From Dyadobacter chenwenxiniae (GTDB lineage: Bacteria > Bacteroidota > Bacteroidia > Cytophagales > Spirosomataceae): a DNA stretch of 64,000 nt. Positions 8,547-17,796 of the stretch are shown in pieces. A program made the translations under genes and the position numbers. Location: assembly GCF_022869785.1 (NCBI RefSeq), contig NZ_CP094997.1, forward strand, positions 4,588,001-4,652,000, read 5' to 3'. The notes below the pieces were generated by a model that searched no databases, was not told the origin of the DNA, and saw only the letters and a program-made list of their open reading frames with translations. Each line of letters starts with the position of its first letter. Within the stretch, counting starts at the first letter, position 1.

Positions 8547-8584
8547 AGACTTCCCAAGTTTCGGAAACTTGGGAAGTCTTTTTT
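8547..8584. terminator. Second hairpin behind ahcY (AGACTT family)
   Basis: Perfect 15-base arms 8547-8561 and 8565-8579 (AGACTTCCCAAGTTT and its complement) with loop CGG, then six T. It is a strong terminator signal and a member of the AGACTT palindrome set. Confidence 0.8.
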
Positions 8585-8648
8585 ATGACTGCAATGGGAG
8601 TGAACCAATGTTGGCAAAGAGCCGAGCATTTATCGGCTCCCTCTATCA

Positions 8649-9020
8649 CTAGTAATCAAACTGCTCCCGTTGCACGATCAGCTTCTGGGAATAAGATTCT
8701 TTTCCCTTCGTAAACCGAACGATGTATATTCCATTTGGGAGTTGGGAAATATCCAGTGTTTCATCCGTCCGGTGTTGCAGCTTTAAACAACTAAATCCTG
8801 TTTGATCCACCACCTCTAAATTGAAGTCAACCAATGGTTTTGTCGATTTAAATCTTACCGTTGAAGCGGCAGGATTAGGATAAATGGTGACTGCGTTAGT
8901 CGTTGTCTTCACTGGATAAATGGTTAATCCATATTTACTTTTGATGATTTTATCCTGAGCCTCTGCTTGAAATGCAGAAAGACTAAATAATAGGATTGCG
9001 CCTGATATGATCTTCTTCAT
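8649..9020 (-). CDS. Minimal T9SS-tail protein (signal peptide plus sorting domain)
   Basis: A 123-residue protein made of a signal peptide (MKKIISGAILLFSLSAFQAEAQ), about 20 linker residues and a type A T9SS C-terminal sorting domain (VTIYPNPAASTVRF, DISQLPNGIYIVRF, QKLIV). Nothing is left that could be a cargo domain. Its start overlaps by four bases the stop of the giant protease-like gene, which itself has no sorting domain. Either this is an independent short surface peptide or the sorting tail has become separated from its cargo. T9SS tails direct proteins across the outer membrane and attach them to the surface. Confidence 0.85.
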   Translation of the reverse strand: MKKIISGAILLFSLSAFQAEAQDKIIKSKYGLTIYPVKTTTNAVTIYPNPAASTVRFKSTKPLVDFNLEVVDQTGFSCLKLQHRTDETLDISQLPNGIYIVRFTKGKESYSQKLIVQREQFDY

Positions 9021-12000
9021 GGTTTCGGCTTTTTGGTTGAAAAGATGTATTCAAAATCAAAATCAATGCTGCATCCCACCCATCTGCCGCCGAACACGCC
9101 CGATTGTGGTATCAAATCTAAAAGTGGCATCTTCTTGCCCTGAACGGCTGGCAAAGCATCATATAAAAGCAGAGCAAAATCATACGTTGGGCTTGCGGCA
9201 TAACTGTCGTCTTTCCCATAGAGGTCTGTAATTTCAAGGTGAAAGTGGTACAGAGCTGTGTCCTCTGGCAAATCTCCATTGACTTTCGTCTGGAAAAGAT
9301 CTTCTGGAATAAATACTACCCCCAGTCCATTCACAGCGCAATTCCACTCTCTGGAATAGCCCTTGTCACTTGTCACAGTAACTTTGTAGGAATAAGAATA
9401 TGTATCCGCAAATTCCCCGTCCTTGACATCCACTGTGAAGCCCAATTGAGGATAAAAAACATCCCCTGAGCCTTGGTCCGGATCATTTGGATCGTTTAGA
9501 TCCCCAGGCTCTGCTTCATCTACATCAGGATCATATTCTTTAATTTCTTTCCCATTCTTTTTCTCGTCCGGTGCATTTCCCGTCCGGAAATGTGCGAAAG
9601 TGTAGGTTTCCGGGAAATGTGTTGCTGTCGGCGTTTTGGTCATCGCCGGAGCATCCCAGGTGTAATCTGTATTTACTTCCAAATTGGTGATTGTTATGCT
9701 ATTACCAAAAACTTCCTTTTCGAACACAATCACATTATCCTGCCATAATCTAAAAAGGTGTCCAGCCGGAGCCCACTGTTCGTACCAGGAGAATTCTGCT
9801 TTATGGTTATCGACAGTTTGCGCACCGTCACTCGGGTATTTAAGATTTGTCTTAGCTGGTCGTATCCAGTAAAATGAGAAGGGAGAATATGGACCTACAA
9901 TCCACTCTCCTTTTTCGTCTTTCGCTTTTGCTCTTACCTTCCACCGAAAACCTCCCTTTATCTTTGAAGGAACATCACCAACATCCCTTAAAACACTTAA
10001 TTCGGAAGTCGAGCCATTCGTATCGTCTTCAATAGGGTCCTCTACAAACTCAACAGAATAGTCGTATTCTGCCGCCCCTGCGATTGGTGACCATGCAAAA
10101 ACTTCTTTGGGTGTTGATATTCCATAATTGAAGACGGCATCATTGATAGGCGAAAGCAATGCAGGAGCAGGAATTAAGGAATAGTCAACCACGAAAGTGG
10201 AAAAGTATTTTTTTCCAAACTCTTTTTCAGTAATGAATGGTGGTGTGGCCTCCTTGTATGGCTCGAACGCCCATGTATATACTTTGCCATCCGATATGTC
10301 GGGAAGCTTCAAGTCTTCATGGTCGTACAGCACTTCCGGCAGTTCCCTGTCATCCTTCTTATCCTGGATGTGGTAGCGGTAACCACTTGCACCGGGCGCT
10401 TCGTCAGCAGAAAGTAAAATGTCTTGGCCAAACGGAGGTACATGTTCACCATTAGCGGGAGCAGGTGGAACTAGCAATGGCGATTCTGGCAAGTCAGTCT
10501 GGAATGACATTGGATCAGTCCATGTGCCGAAAATGTCAATATCGGTCAGTCCGGTTTGCACAAATTTCTTCAGCCCCTTGTCCCAGGTAACGCCCTCTTC
10601 TGATCCAAGCTTATGAGTTGCAGTGATTTGCCAGCTATAATCGCGTTCCTTAGCCAGTGCAAGCTCATTGGCTTCTGCCTCATCACTGGTCGCTTCGACA
10701 GGAACATCCTGCACAGGCACTTTGCCTGTCAAATCCGTTACCCTCAGAACATAACCAGCCGCCCCAGGTGTCGCCTGCCACTCAAAGACGCTTTTCCAGG
10801 CGGTGAGCTTATCATGTTCCAGCGGAGCGATTGGTTTAGTAGTAATTGGAGCAACTGTTACTTGTAAGATGGGGCTCCAATTGTTTACCATCATTTCAAG
10901 GGCACGACATTCCAGATTCCCGCCCAATGAGCTCGCACAACCTGGCCCGCCAGCGGCATAAAGCCTGCTTCGAACATAAAAGATCCCTTCTTCTAAAAAG
11001 AATTTGGCTGTGTTTGTGCGCTTACCCGGGTCTTTTTCATCGATGTAAGGAAGCAGCACCTCGGTTGTATGCTGAAAGGCACGGTAAACCGGTGACACCA
11101 GATCGTTGAATGCTACATCTTTCGAAACTTCGAACAGGCGATATGCAATTTTGTCGGGGAAGTATTCGTCAGAACGGAATTGTGCATTAAATGGATCCAC
11201 AATTTTAACTTCGTTACCATCAGCATCAACGGCCCATAATTTAGGTTGGGGAAGAAATTCTTTGCCAATCACACAGGTAAGTGCGTCATTACATTTCTTC
11301 CATGTTCCTGATGTTTCTTTATAACCGTGAAATAAAATTGAAGATTGGATGGCGGCTACCACATCGTCGAAAGTTGGGTTCGAGGGAAGGAAATATTGAA
11401 AGGCAGCAAACATGATCTTTTCCGGAACACCCTCTTCAAGCCCGGTAAAAAAGCGAGTTTGCCCATTTTCATTAGTAAAGCCGGTAAGCGGGGTTCCCTT
11501 GGAGATCAAATAATAAAATTGTGTCCAGACTCCTGCCATTTCATCTGGATTCGCAACGTCCCAACCCTTTCCATTGTAAAAATTTAATTGCCCTTTTGAT
11601 TTTGGGTTAAAGAAACTGCGTAAGTAATTGCCGTCTCCGAAAAGATCTGACCCGATAGTCCATAGTGCTTCATCACCTTTGGATAATCGATATTCATTGC
11701 TGATCTCTAAGCCGAAAATATCCATTAAAGCTTTGCGAATAGCTATTGATTCTTTTGATTCGGGCAGTTGAACACTTTTCACCGTGTTATAAATCCCGGC
11801 GAAGTAATTTCCTGCAATCTGATCCAAGGTCATTTTAGCGGGATCTGAATCAGATTTGATTTGAGCAAGATATGCTCCTGGGATAAAGTTAGGACTCGGA
11901 GAGCCTATAAGGTGTTCAATAAATTTACTTGTGCCCTTAAGCCCTATAAAATTAAACTTTTTAGCAAAATGGTCCACGCTTGCTCTTATACCATGACTGA

Positions 12001-13582
12001 GACTGACAATCGATTTAGACAGCGATACATTATTATCAATAGTATAAATACCATCGTTATCTAGATCAATTGCATAATAGGGAGCATCGGGACTTATTGG
12101 GTTAAAAACTTCCGTAAGTATTAAAACATCAACATCCTGACAATCCGCAATCCAATGAACTTGTTTACCCTGGGGGTCATTGTCAAGACTTGCAACTTGT
12201 ACGCTAATTGGAACCAGGCCATTCCAACCTTGCGCAAGCGTATTTGGCCCTACAACGCAATCCGAATTATCGAAACCCCATCCGTCACCAATCCCGGCTG
12301 CCTTAAAGGCATTTTGAATTTGTTGGTAAACGTGCGAACCATCCGCATATCCCATTTCCTCTGCCATCTCAAGCATTGCGACGCGAACATCAGGGAATGT
12401 TGACGACCATGAAAGTTTTTCTGTAAAAGTCCGGAAAAAGAGTTTTAGCGACAGTTCATAAGTTGCCGCTGGATTATTAGGAATAAGTGGTAATACGATG
12501 AAAGTCCCTTTCGCCGGGTTTTGATCAATGTAACCTGTTTCACCAACATTCATGCGAAAAAATATCTTATTAAGAACCATCCCATTAGCGTGGGGGTCAT
12601 AACCAACGTCACCTGGTTTTTTCCAAAACAGGCCCTTATAGCATTCAGGCATTGACCAAAGATGCGGTGAGTTTGTAAAATTCCTCTCGCTGTCCAGTCC
12701 TTGCTCTTGTATAATAAAGCTCCAATCCGGATTTGCAAAACCTGCACCCGGGTCATTCAGTACTGCGGAATAATTCTTTAAGGCGCCCCCAATAACGTCT
12801 GCAAATCCTTCGCCCAAAGAATAACTTTCTTCATTACCCTGACCGTTGCCCCATGCCCAAAGCCAAATAAGGTGCGTGGATTCATGCCCTATTACGTCCC
12901 TGCTTAGCTGCGGATTAGTAAGCCCTTGTCCAACATTGTATGCTACAATTGGTGGGCTAACCTGCGCCACCGCCGAGGGATAAACAGTGGAAACTATGTT
13001 TGTAACAGTCTGTAGGCCGTCTTTATCAGCACCTTTCCATCCAAACAAATTATATGTCATTCGGTTGAACTCCTGCGTATGCGCTAATACACTAATTCCG
13101 AACAGAGTCGGATGAGGATGTGTAAAATTGCCGGATAGTGTGTTTAAATGCAGCATTGTGTTGAATGGCCCGTTTTGACCTGGTGCACTCACTGGCGACG
13201 CGAACGGATAAATTACCTTATCAATGCCATTATCGGGATCTATTCCCTCGCCAACTACCTCCACATTGCCATACAATCCCAGTGCCTCATTTTTGAAGGA
13301 ACACAATGCTACTGAGGTAGAGGCCGGATCATTTGGATCTCTGAGATACTTGGTCGCGTAAAGGGGAACGTTGCCATGATAGTTGGTCTTCCCGGACGGA
13401 ATCTTATATGGCTCGGCAGCATACATTGTTCCAAAAGGGCCAGCCTTTTCCTTAGGAAGATAGTAGGGCTGCGCATAGCTAACGCAATGAGAGACAACCA
13501 ATAATGCCAACATTGCAAGACATTTGCGCAAGAAGGCATTCATCGCGCTCTTTTTGCGCGCGGAATTATAGAGTTTCGACAT
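9017..13582 (-). CDS. Giant secreted M4-like zinc metallopeptidase with repeat domains
   Basis: A 1521-residue protein with a signal peptide in the first 38 residues (AMLALLVVSHCVSYAQ). Residues 233-237 are HESTH and residues 254-263 SLGEGFADVI; a HExxH motif followed 21 residues later by a Glu in a G-E-x-x-A-D context is the gluzincin pattern of thermolysin-like (M4/M36) peptidases. The protein continues with regions resembling fibronectin-III/Ig modules (EFWQATPGAAGYVLRV-like strands around 950-1300). There is no recognisable T9SS tail at the C-terminus (ends KKPKP), but the overlapping downstream gene is essentially only such a tail. Family placement rests on the motif, not on full-length similarity. 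Confidence 0.75.
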   Translation of the reverse strand: MSKLYNSARKKSAMNAFLRKCLAMLALLVVSHCVSYAQPYYLPKEKAGPFGTMYAAEPYKIPSGKTNYHGNVPLYATKYLRDPNDPASTSVALCSFKNEALGLYGNVEVVGEGIDPDNGIDKVIYPFASPVSAPGQNGPFNTMLHLNTLSGNFTHPHPTLFGISVLAHTQEFNRMTYNLFGWKGADKDGLQTVTNIVSTVYPSAVAQVSPPIVAYNVGQGLTNPQLSRDVIGHESTHLIWLWAWGNGQGNEESYSLGEGFADVIGGALKNYSAVLNDPGAGFANPDWSFIIQEQGLDSERNFTNSPHLWSMPECYKGLFWKKPGDVGYDPHANGMVLNKIFFRMNVGETGYIDQNPAKGTFIVLPLIPNNPAATYELSLKLFFRTFTEKLSWSSTFPDVRVAMLEMAEEMGYADGSHVYQQIQNAFKAAGIGDGWGFDNSDCVVGPNTLAQGWNGLVPISVQVASLDNDPQGKQVHWIADCQDVDVLILTEVFNPISPDAPYYAIDLDNDGIYTIDNNVSLSKSIVSLSHGIRASVDHFAKKFNFIGLKGTSKFIEHLIGSPSPNFIPGAYLAQIKSDSDPAKMTLDQIAGNYFAGIYNTVKSVQLPESKESIAIRKALMDIFGLEISNEYRLSKGDEALWTIGSDLFGDGNYLRSFFNPKSKGQLNFYNGKGWDVANPDEMAGVWTQFYYLISKGTPLTGFTNENGQTRFFTGLEEGVPEKIMFAAFQYFLPSNPTFDDVVAAIQSSILFHGYKETSGTWKKCNDALTCVIGKEFLPQPKLWAVDADGNEVKIVDPFNAQFRSDEYFPDKIAYRLFEVSKDVAFNDLVSPVYRAFQHTTEVLLPYIDEKDPGKRTNTAKFFLEEGIFYVRSRLYAAGGPGCASSLGGNLECRALEMMVNNWSPILQVTVAPITTKPIAPLEHDKLTAWKSVFEWQATPGAAGYVLRVTDLTGKVPVQDVPVEATSDEAEANELALAKERDYSWQITATHKLGSEEGVTWDKGLKKFVQTGLTDIDIFGTWTDPMSFQTDLPESPLLVPPAPANGEHVPPFGQDILLSADEAPGASGYRYHIQDKKDDRELPEVLYDHEDLKLPDISDGKVYTWAFEPYKEATPPFITEKEFGKKYFSTFVVDYSLIPAPALLSPINDAVFNYGISTPKEVFAWSPIAGAAEYDYSVEFVEDPIEDDTNGSTSELSVLRDVGDVPSKIKGGFRWKVRAKAKDEKGEWIVGPYSPFSFYWIRPAKTNLKYPSDGAQTVDNHKAEFSWYEQWAPAGHLFRLWQDNVIVFEKEVFGNSITITNLEVNTDYTWDAPAMTKTPTATHFPETYTFAHFRTGNAPDEKKNGKEIKEYDPDVDEAEPGDLNDPNDPDQGSGDVFYPQLGFTVDVKDGEFADTYSYSYKVTVTSDKGYSREWNCAVNGLGVVFIPEDLFQTKVNGDLPEDTALYHFHLEITDLYGKDDSYAASPTYDFALLLYDALPAVQGKKMPLLDLIPQSGVFGGRWVGCSIDFDFEYIFSTKKPKP

Positions 13583-13602
13583 AGAGTTGGGTTAAACAGC
13601 GC

Positions 13603-13656
13603 AAAAAATGACTTATGTTATCCTTGATTGGAGCAAAGGATAGCATAAGTCATTTT
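13603..13656 (-). terminator. Long hairpin terminator behind mscS
   Basis: Arms of 21 bases at 13605-13625 and 13636-13656 pair with a single G-T exception around a 10-base loop; on the minus strand the stem is followed by six T. It separates the mscS-like gene from the giant peptidase gene on the same strand, ending about 20 bases before that start. Confidence 0.75.
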
Positions 13657-13730
13657 ACGGAAAGAATAGATTGAGCCTGCGGTTTGTATGAGCTATTCTA
13701 AGGAAAACACATCTGAACTTACACTTGTTG

Positions 13731-14597
13731 CTAATCTTTTGTGAGCGGAGGCAAGAGATCCAACGGCCGTACCTGCGTAGGAAAAGCAATATTATTCTCA
13801 TCAAAAACCTTTTTGATCGCCTTCATAGCCAAACTTTTTGCTGGCCCCGGACCGATCTTCACCTGATCAATCCAGATTAACACCTCAAAATCAATGCTTT
13901 TTTCGCTAAAACGGATGAAGTTTAGTTCTACCATTTTCTTTTTATCCAAAAAAGGAAGTGGGTTAATGGCGGAAAGCGCTAGCTCTTCGACCATAAACAA
14001 ATCGTCCTTGTAACCAATGCTGCATTCGAGCTGCACCCTCCTATCGCCTGAATGTGTGAAGTTTACGATTGGTTTTTGAAAAATATCTTTACTTGGAAGT
14101 TCGACCAGCTGACCCGCGAAATTATCCAGCTTCACCGACCGTAATCCTATTGAAAGCACTTTGCCCGTAAATCCATTGGTTTCAATGACATCGCCTACTT
14201 TGATGGGCCTCTGAATGGCAATGAAAGCTCCTGATATAAAGTTAGTTGTAAGATCCTGGAAAGCGAAACCAAGCGCCAATGCAAGCACGCCGGCTCCGGC
14301 CAGCAATGATGTTACTGTTTTGTCCAAACCCAAAACACCCAAAGCAAAAAACAAGCCTGTCGTGACGATGGCTATACGGGTTAATGCGGAAATCAGACTG
14401 ACCAATGCAATGTTTTGGGATGCCCTTCCGAGTCCTTTTTCCATAAAACGGCTACCGTAACGTGCCAGGAAACGAAAAACCACGAGTATCAGGATCGCAA
14501 TGATGAGGTTAGGAACAAAACGAATACTTTCGTCGAACCATTTGTCCAGTTTCACTACGATCGGATTGGCTATTTTGGAAATTTGTGCAAATATCAT
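13731..14597 (-). CDS. Small-conductance mechanosensitive channel (MscS family)
   Basis: A 288-residue inner-membrane channel that opens under hypo-osmotic stress. Three transmembrane helices lie at about 27-47, 66-88 and 92-118; the third is the glycine/alanine-rich pore helix (LLAGAGVLALALGFAFQDLTTNF). The beta domain follows (PIKVGDVIETNGFTGKVLSIGLRSV) and then the alpha-beta C-terminal domain. Length equals the E. coli protein. It has its own terminator downstream and a terminator hairpin upstream, so it is probably monocistronic. Confidence 0.93.
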   Translation of the reverse strand: MIFAQISKIANPIVVKLDKWFDESIRFVPNLIIAILILVVFRFLARYGSRFMEKGLGRASQNIALVSLISALTRIAIVTTGLFFALGVLGLDKTVTSLLAGAGVLALALGFAFQDLTTNFISGAFIAIQRPIKVGDVIETNGFTGKVLSIGLRSVKLDNFAGQLVELPSKDIFQKPIVNFTHSGDRRVQLECSIGYKDDLFMVEELALSAINPLPFLDKKKMVELNFIRFSEKSIDFEVLIWIDQVKIGPGPAKSLAMKAIKKVFDENNIAFPTQVRPLDLLPPLTKD

Positions 14598-14645
14598 GGT
14601 CGGGTATTTGGCGCAAATAACGTTAAAATAACCCCTAAAACATAT

Positions 14646-14684
14646 AAAAGCGGCCGGGGAAATGGTTTCCCCAGGCCGCTTTTA
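14646..14684. terminator. Bidirectional terminator between the SHOCT gene and mscS
   Basis: AAAAGCGGCC-GGGGAAA pairs with TTTCCCC-A-GGCCGCTTTT, with one unpaired A and loop TGG; T-rich sequence follows on both strands. It lies behind the SHOCT-domain gene on the minus strand. Confidence 0.8.
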
Positions 14685-14706
14685 TCCATATATATCGTTT
14701 CAAACT

Positions 14707-15588
14707 TTACAGTCTCGAAAGCAATTCCTGCTTTTTCGCTTTAAATTCTTCCTCACTTATCTGCCCTTTCTCAAACAAAATATTCACCTTTTCAATGGTT
14801 GCAATAATGATGTCCTGGGGGCTGCGGTCAGTCGTACTGCGGTCAGCCGGGCTGCGGTCAGTGGTTTCACTACGCAAATCGGCTGTGGATGTCACGTCAT
14901 ACGCAATCTCTGGCGTGGGCTGCGTTTGCTCGCCCGGTTCTGAAATCAATTGCAGACTGCCCAAATCGACTTGCCCTTCCTGGCTGGTGAACTTGTAGGA
15001 ATTTCCCGAACCTTGCTGCTGCGAAATGCCCGTAATATGATGGTGTTTGGTGTCATAAATTATCTGCTTGCCATTTTCCTCAATCACCAACCTTCGTACC
15101 GGCGCAAAGTAAGCGTAGCGAAAGTTATTTTGCGAACCGCTTGCTGTCGGATTGCCAAAAACCGCTGGCCAAGAACCGCTTGAAACCGAAGAGAACCCGT
15201 TTCCTTGGTGTTGTGATGAAAAACGGTCGACCGATGGCTCACTGGCAGTTGGACGATCTAAGTTGGAATGATCCGTAATCGGACGCTCCGCGGTTGGACG
15301 GTCCGCAGCTTCTTCGTATAAAACGTTGGTAGACACCAGTTCCGACAATTCATTGCAAAGCTTGTCCACTATGCTTTTCAACGAATTATTGAACATATCA
15401 CCCACCATCGTCATACCGCCTTTCATCCACTGTCCGGAGCCGCCCAGTTCAGCAATGTTGAACTGGGCCATTGTTCCGTTTCCGCCGATTACTGCTTTTA
15501 AGAGTGACTCAACAGTCTCGTTTTTGAGATTATATTTTGATGCAATCTCTTCAATGTATTGTTTCCCTAAACTTGTAAGTGCTTTCAT
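14707..15588 (-). CDS. SHOCT-domain protein with DR-rich repeats
   Basis: About 293 residues if translation starts at 15588 (MKALTSLGKQ), which has the A/G-rich GAAAGAAAGAAA just upstream; an ATG ten codons earlier is possible. The C-terminal 31 residues (IEKVNILFEKGQISEEEFKAKKQELL) form a SHOCT domain, a short helical module found at the ends of many unrelated proteins. Two low-complexity tracts repeat D-R-(S/P)-(P/T) units, at about residues 97-122 and 244-259; the second is encoded by short DNA repeats near 14820-14870. The middle part is unrecognised. No signal peptide is evident. Function unknown. Confidence 0.75.
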   Translation of the reverse strand: MKALTSLGKQYIEEIASKYNLKNETVESLLKAVIGGNGTMAQFNIAELGGSGQWMKGGMTMVGDMFNNSLKSIVDKLCNELSELVSTNVLYEEAADRPTAERPITDHSNLDRPTASEPSVDRFSSQHQGNGFSSVSSGSWPAVFGNPTASGSQNNFRYAYFAPVRRLVIEENGKQIIYDTKHHHITGISQQQGSGNSYKFTSQEGQVDLGSLQLISEPGEQTQPTPEIAYDVTSTADLRSETTDRSPADRSTTDRSPQDIIIATIEKVNILFEKGQISEEEFKAKKQELLSRL

Positions 15589-15758
15589 GATATATTTCTT
15601 TCTTTCTGTATACGTCATAAAAATAGTGCCATGGGTTCCTTGGATAACCTGTTATTACAATCCGCCAGATCAATAGGTTGACCGTCTAATAATTCCTTTA
15701 TCATCCTGAGGTTTTCATAAAATAGATTCGAATCATTATTCACTTCACAAATTTTAAC

Positions 15759-17594
15759 ATGAAAAGAAACTACACATTATTATTTCTATTCGTTGCCAGC
15801 ACGCTGTTTGCCCAGCCTGGGTCATTAGACAATACGTTCGGACAAAGCGGGAAAGTAATGACGGATATTAGTCAACTGTTTAATTTTGGATATAAGCTAT
15901 TGGTCCAACCCGACGGAAAAATCATTCAGATCGGATTTTCTGCACCTGCTCAGTTTTATGGCAATTTCAGCATTGTTCGTTACGACACGAACGGATCGCT
16001 GGATTCTACCTTTGGAATCAACGGAATTGTAGAGACTTTTTTTGGAAGCGACGAAGATGTCGCATTCTCCGGTACTCTACAGCCGGACGGCAAAATTATT
16101 GCAGCAGGTTATTCCTGGAATGGCACAACCTATGATTTTGCCATGGTCAGATATACGGTAGACGGATTTAGGGATATGAATTTCGGAGTTAATGGCGTTG
16201 TGACAACGGACTTCGCAAATAACTATGACAAAGCAAACCAAGTTATACTTCAAGCAGACGGCAAAATCCTTCTCGTAGGAGTCTCAGGCGATCAGTCCTC
16301 AATAGACCTGGATTTGGCCTTTGCCAGATATGATTCTAATGGATCTCCTGATAATAACTTCGGCACTAATGGCAAGACATTAATAGACATAGATGCTAGC
16401 AAAAGGTGGCAGTCTGCCAGAGCTGTGACTTTACAAAGCGATGGAAAAATTGTTATAACTGGCTTTACTGACCTACCAAACCGAAATGGTTCTTATACCA
16501 ATGTATTGATTACCACTCGGCTTAATTCAAATGGGGTCCTAGATAAGGGATTTGGCATTAATGGTACGGTAAAATCCGAAATAGGGGAAGATGCTGTCGG
16601 AATTTCAATTAAAACACAGTCTGACGGAAAACTATTAGTTTTGGCATCAAGTAAAGCCGTTAAAATTGGAGGTTACGAAGACTTCGTACTAGTAAGATAT
16701 CTGTCAAACGGAATGTTGGATAGTAGTTTTGGTCAAAACGGAATAGTGATCACTACTTTTGACAACACTGATGACATTCCCGGAGATTTACTTATTCAAC
16801 CGGATGGAAAAATAATAGCCGTTGGCACAGTTGCAGTTAACAATGGATCGACCCTTGATTTTGTAATGGCTCGATACAAGCCTGATGGGTCGCCGGATAA
16901 CACATTTGGAAATGGCGGAAAAATTAAAACTGACTTTGCCGGAAGCTGGGACTTCGGCACATCCGCCACTCTTCAAAAGGATGGGAAGATCCTAATCGGC
17001 GGTTACTCCAGAAATGGCAATGACTATAATTTTGCGTTGGCAAGATATAACAATGATTCCTCTCTACCCGTAAAACTGCTCTCCTTTGAAGCCCGATTGA
17101 TAGAATCAAAAGTTCAGCTCAATTGGAAAACGGAACTTGAAATTAACAACGACTATTTCGAAATACAGCGAAGTTCCAACGGTGTAGAGTGGTCAAAAAT
17201 AGGGCTTATAAAATCTAACAACAACGTAAATAATTCATATTCCTTCACCGATTCAAGCCCCTGGACAGGTGTAAATCTTTACCGTCTTAAAATGGTTGAC
17301 ACTGACCGGACTTTTGCATTCAGCGGTATTAGAGAAATTATTCTTAACTCAAATTTACCGCTAGACCTGGTTGAGGTTTTCCCAAATCCCGCCCACGAAA
17401 AGCTAAATATCAAAATCAATAATTGCTCGCCGAAAAGCGTTGAACTAGTCGACCAATCTGGACGAACAGTCTACTTCTCAGACAAATATGTTGAATCCAT
17501 TGACCTTGGAAACTTTACAGCTGGGCATTATATGCTTCTATTTATCCAGAACGATGGATCACACATTTCTAAGAAAGTTGTCATTCAAAACTAA
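15759..17594 (+). CDS. Delta-60 repeat protein with T9SS sorting domain
   Basis: A 611-residue secreted protein. After the signal peptide (LLFLFVASTLFAQ) come seven to eight delta-60 repeats, each with a PDGKII-(x)-G strand and an RY-(x)-NG-(x)-LD-(x)-FG-(x)-NG strand, up to about residue 430; these are thought to build a beta-propeller. A Bacteroidota-typical linker (LPVKLLSFEARLIESKVQLNW..., about 435-520) and a type A T9SS sorting tail (VEVFPNPAHEKLNI to the end) follow. It is predicted to be surface-attached or secreted; its ligand is unknown. Confidence 0.9.
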   Translation: MKRNYTLLFLFVASTLFAQPGSLDNTFGQSGKVMTDISQLFNFGYKLLVQPDGKIIQIGFSAPAQFYGNFSIVRYDTNGSLDSTFGINGIVETFFGSDEDVAFSGTLQPDGKIIAAGYSWNGTTYDFAMVRYTVDGFRDMNFGVNGVVTTDFANNYDKANQVILQADGKILLVGVSGDQSSIDLDLAFARYDSNGSPDNNFGTNGKTLIDIDASKRWQSARAVTLQSDGKIVITGFTDLPNRNGSYTNVLITTRLNSNGVLDKGFGINGTVKSEIGEDAVGISIKTQSDGKLLVLASSKAVKIGGYEDFVLVRYLSNGMLDSSFGQNGIVITTFDNTDDIPGDLLIQPDGKIIAVGTVAVNNGSTLDFVMARYKPDGSPDNTFGNGGKIKTDFAGSWDFGTSATLQKDGKILIGGYSRNGNDYNFALARYNNDSSLPVKLLSFEARLIESKVQLNWKTELEINNDYFEIQRSSNGVEWSKIGLIKSNNNVNNSYSFTDSSPWTGVNLYRLKMVDTDRTFAFSGIREIILNSNLPLDLVEVFPNPAHEKLNIKINNCSPKSVELVDQSGRTVYFSDKYVESIDLGNFTAGHYMLLFIQNDGSHISKKVVIQN

Positions 17595-17751
17595 AACGCG
17601 AACAATAAACCCCAGCAGATTTAAGCATCTAATCGATACTACAATGACATCTCAAAATATTGTCATTATCGACTCAGTGTGTAGTCTTAACCGCAGGCTA
17701 ATTAAATCCTACCACTTGTCCAATAGATTTCTCCTGCGCGTGCTACCGCGA

Positions 17752-17759
17752 TATGTTTG
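17752..17759 (+). promoter_or_regulatory. Conserved -7 element of the YD-like lipoprotein family, copy 1
   Basis: TATGTTTG matches TAnnTTTG exactly and is followed by GTGCAGTTAAA. The same block (TATGTTTGGCGCAGT, TAAGTTTGGTCCAGTTAAA) precedes the pseudogene at 18785 and the paralogue at 19463, which argues for a conserved promoter. No -33 box is clear for this copy. Confidence 0.5.
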
Positions 17760-17796
17760 GTGCAGTTAAACGAATTTTTAATTAAATATTAAAATT

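Noticed and set aside
13605..13656. The long hairpin before the giant peptidase gene as a riboswitch
   Set aside because: It is a single simple stem with a T-run on the minus strand, which a terminator of mscS explains.
14598..14706. tRNA or small RNA in the gap behind the SHOCT gene
   Set aside because: The only structure is a bidirectional terminator; there is no cloverleaf or anticodon-like sequence. No tRNA or rRNA was seen anywhere in the window.
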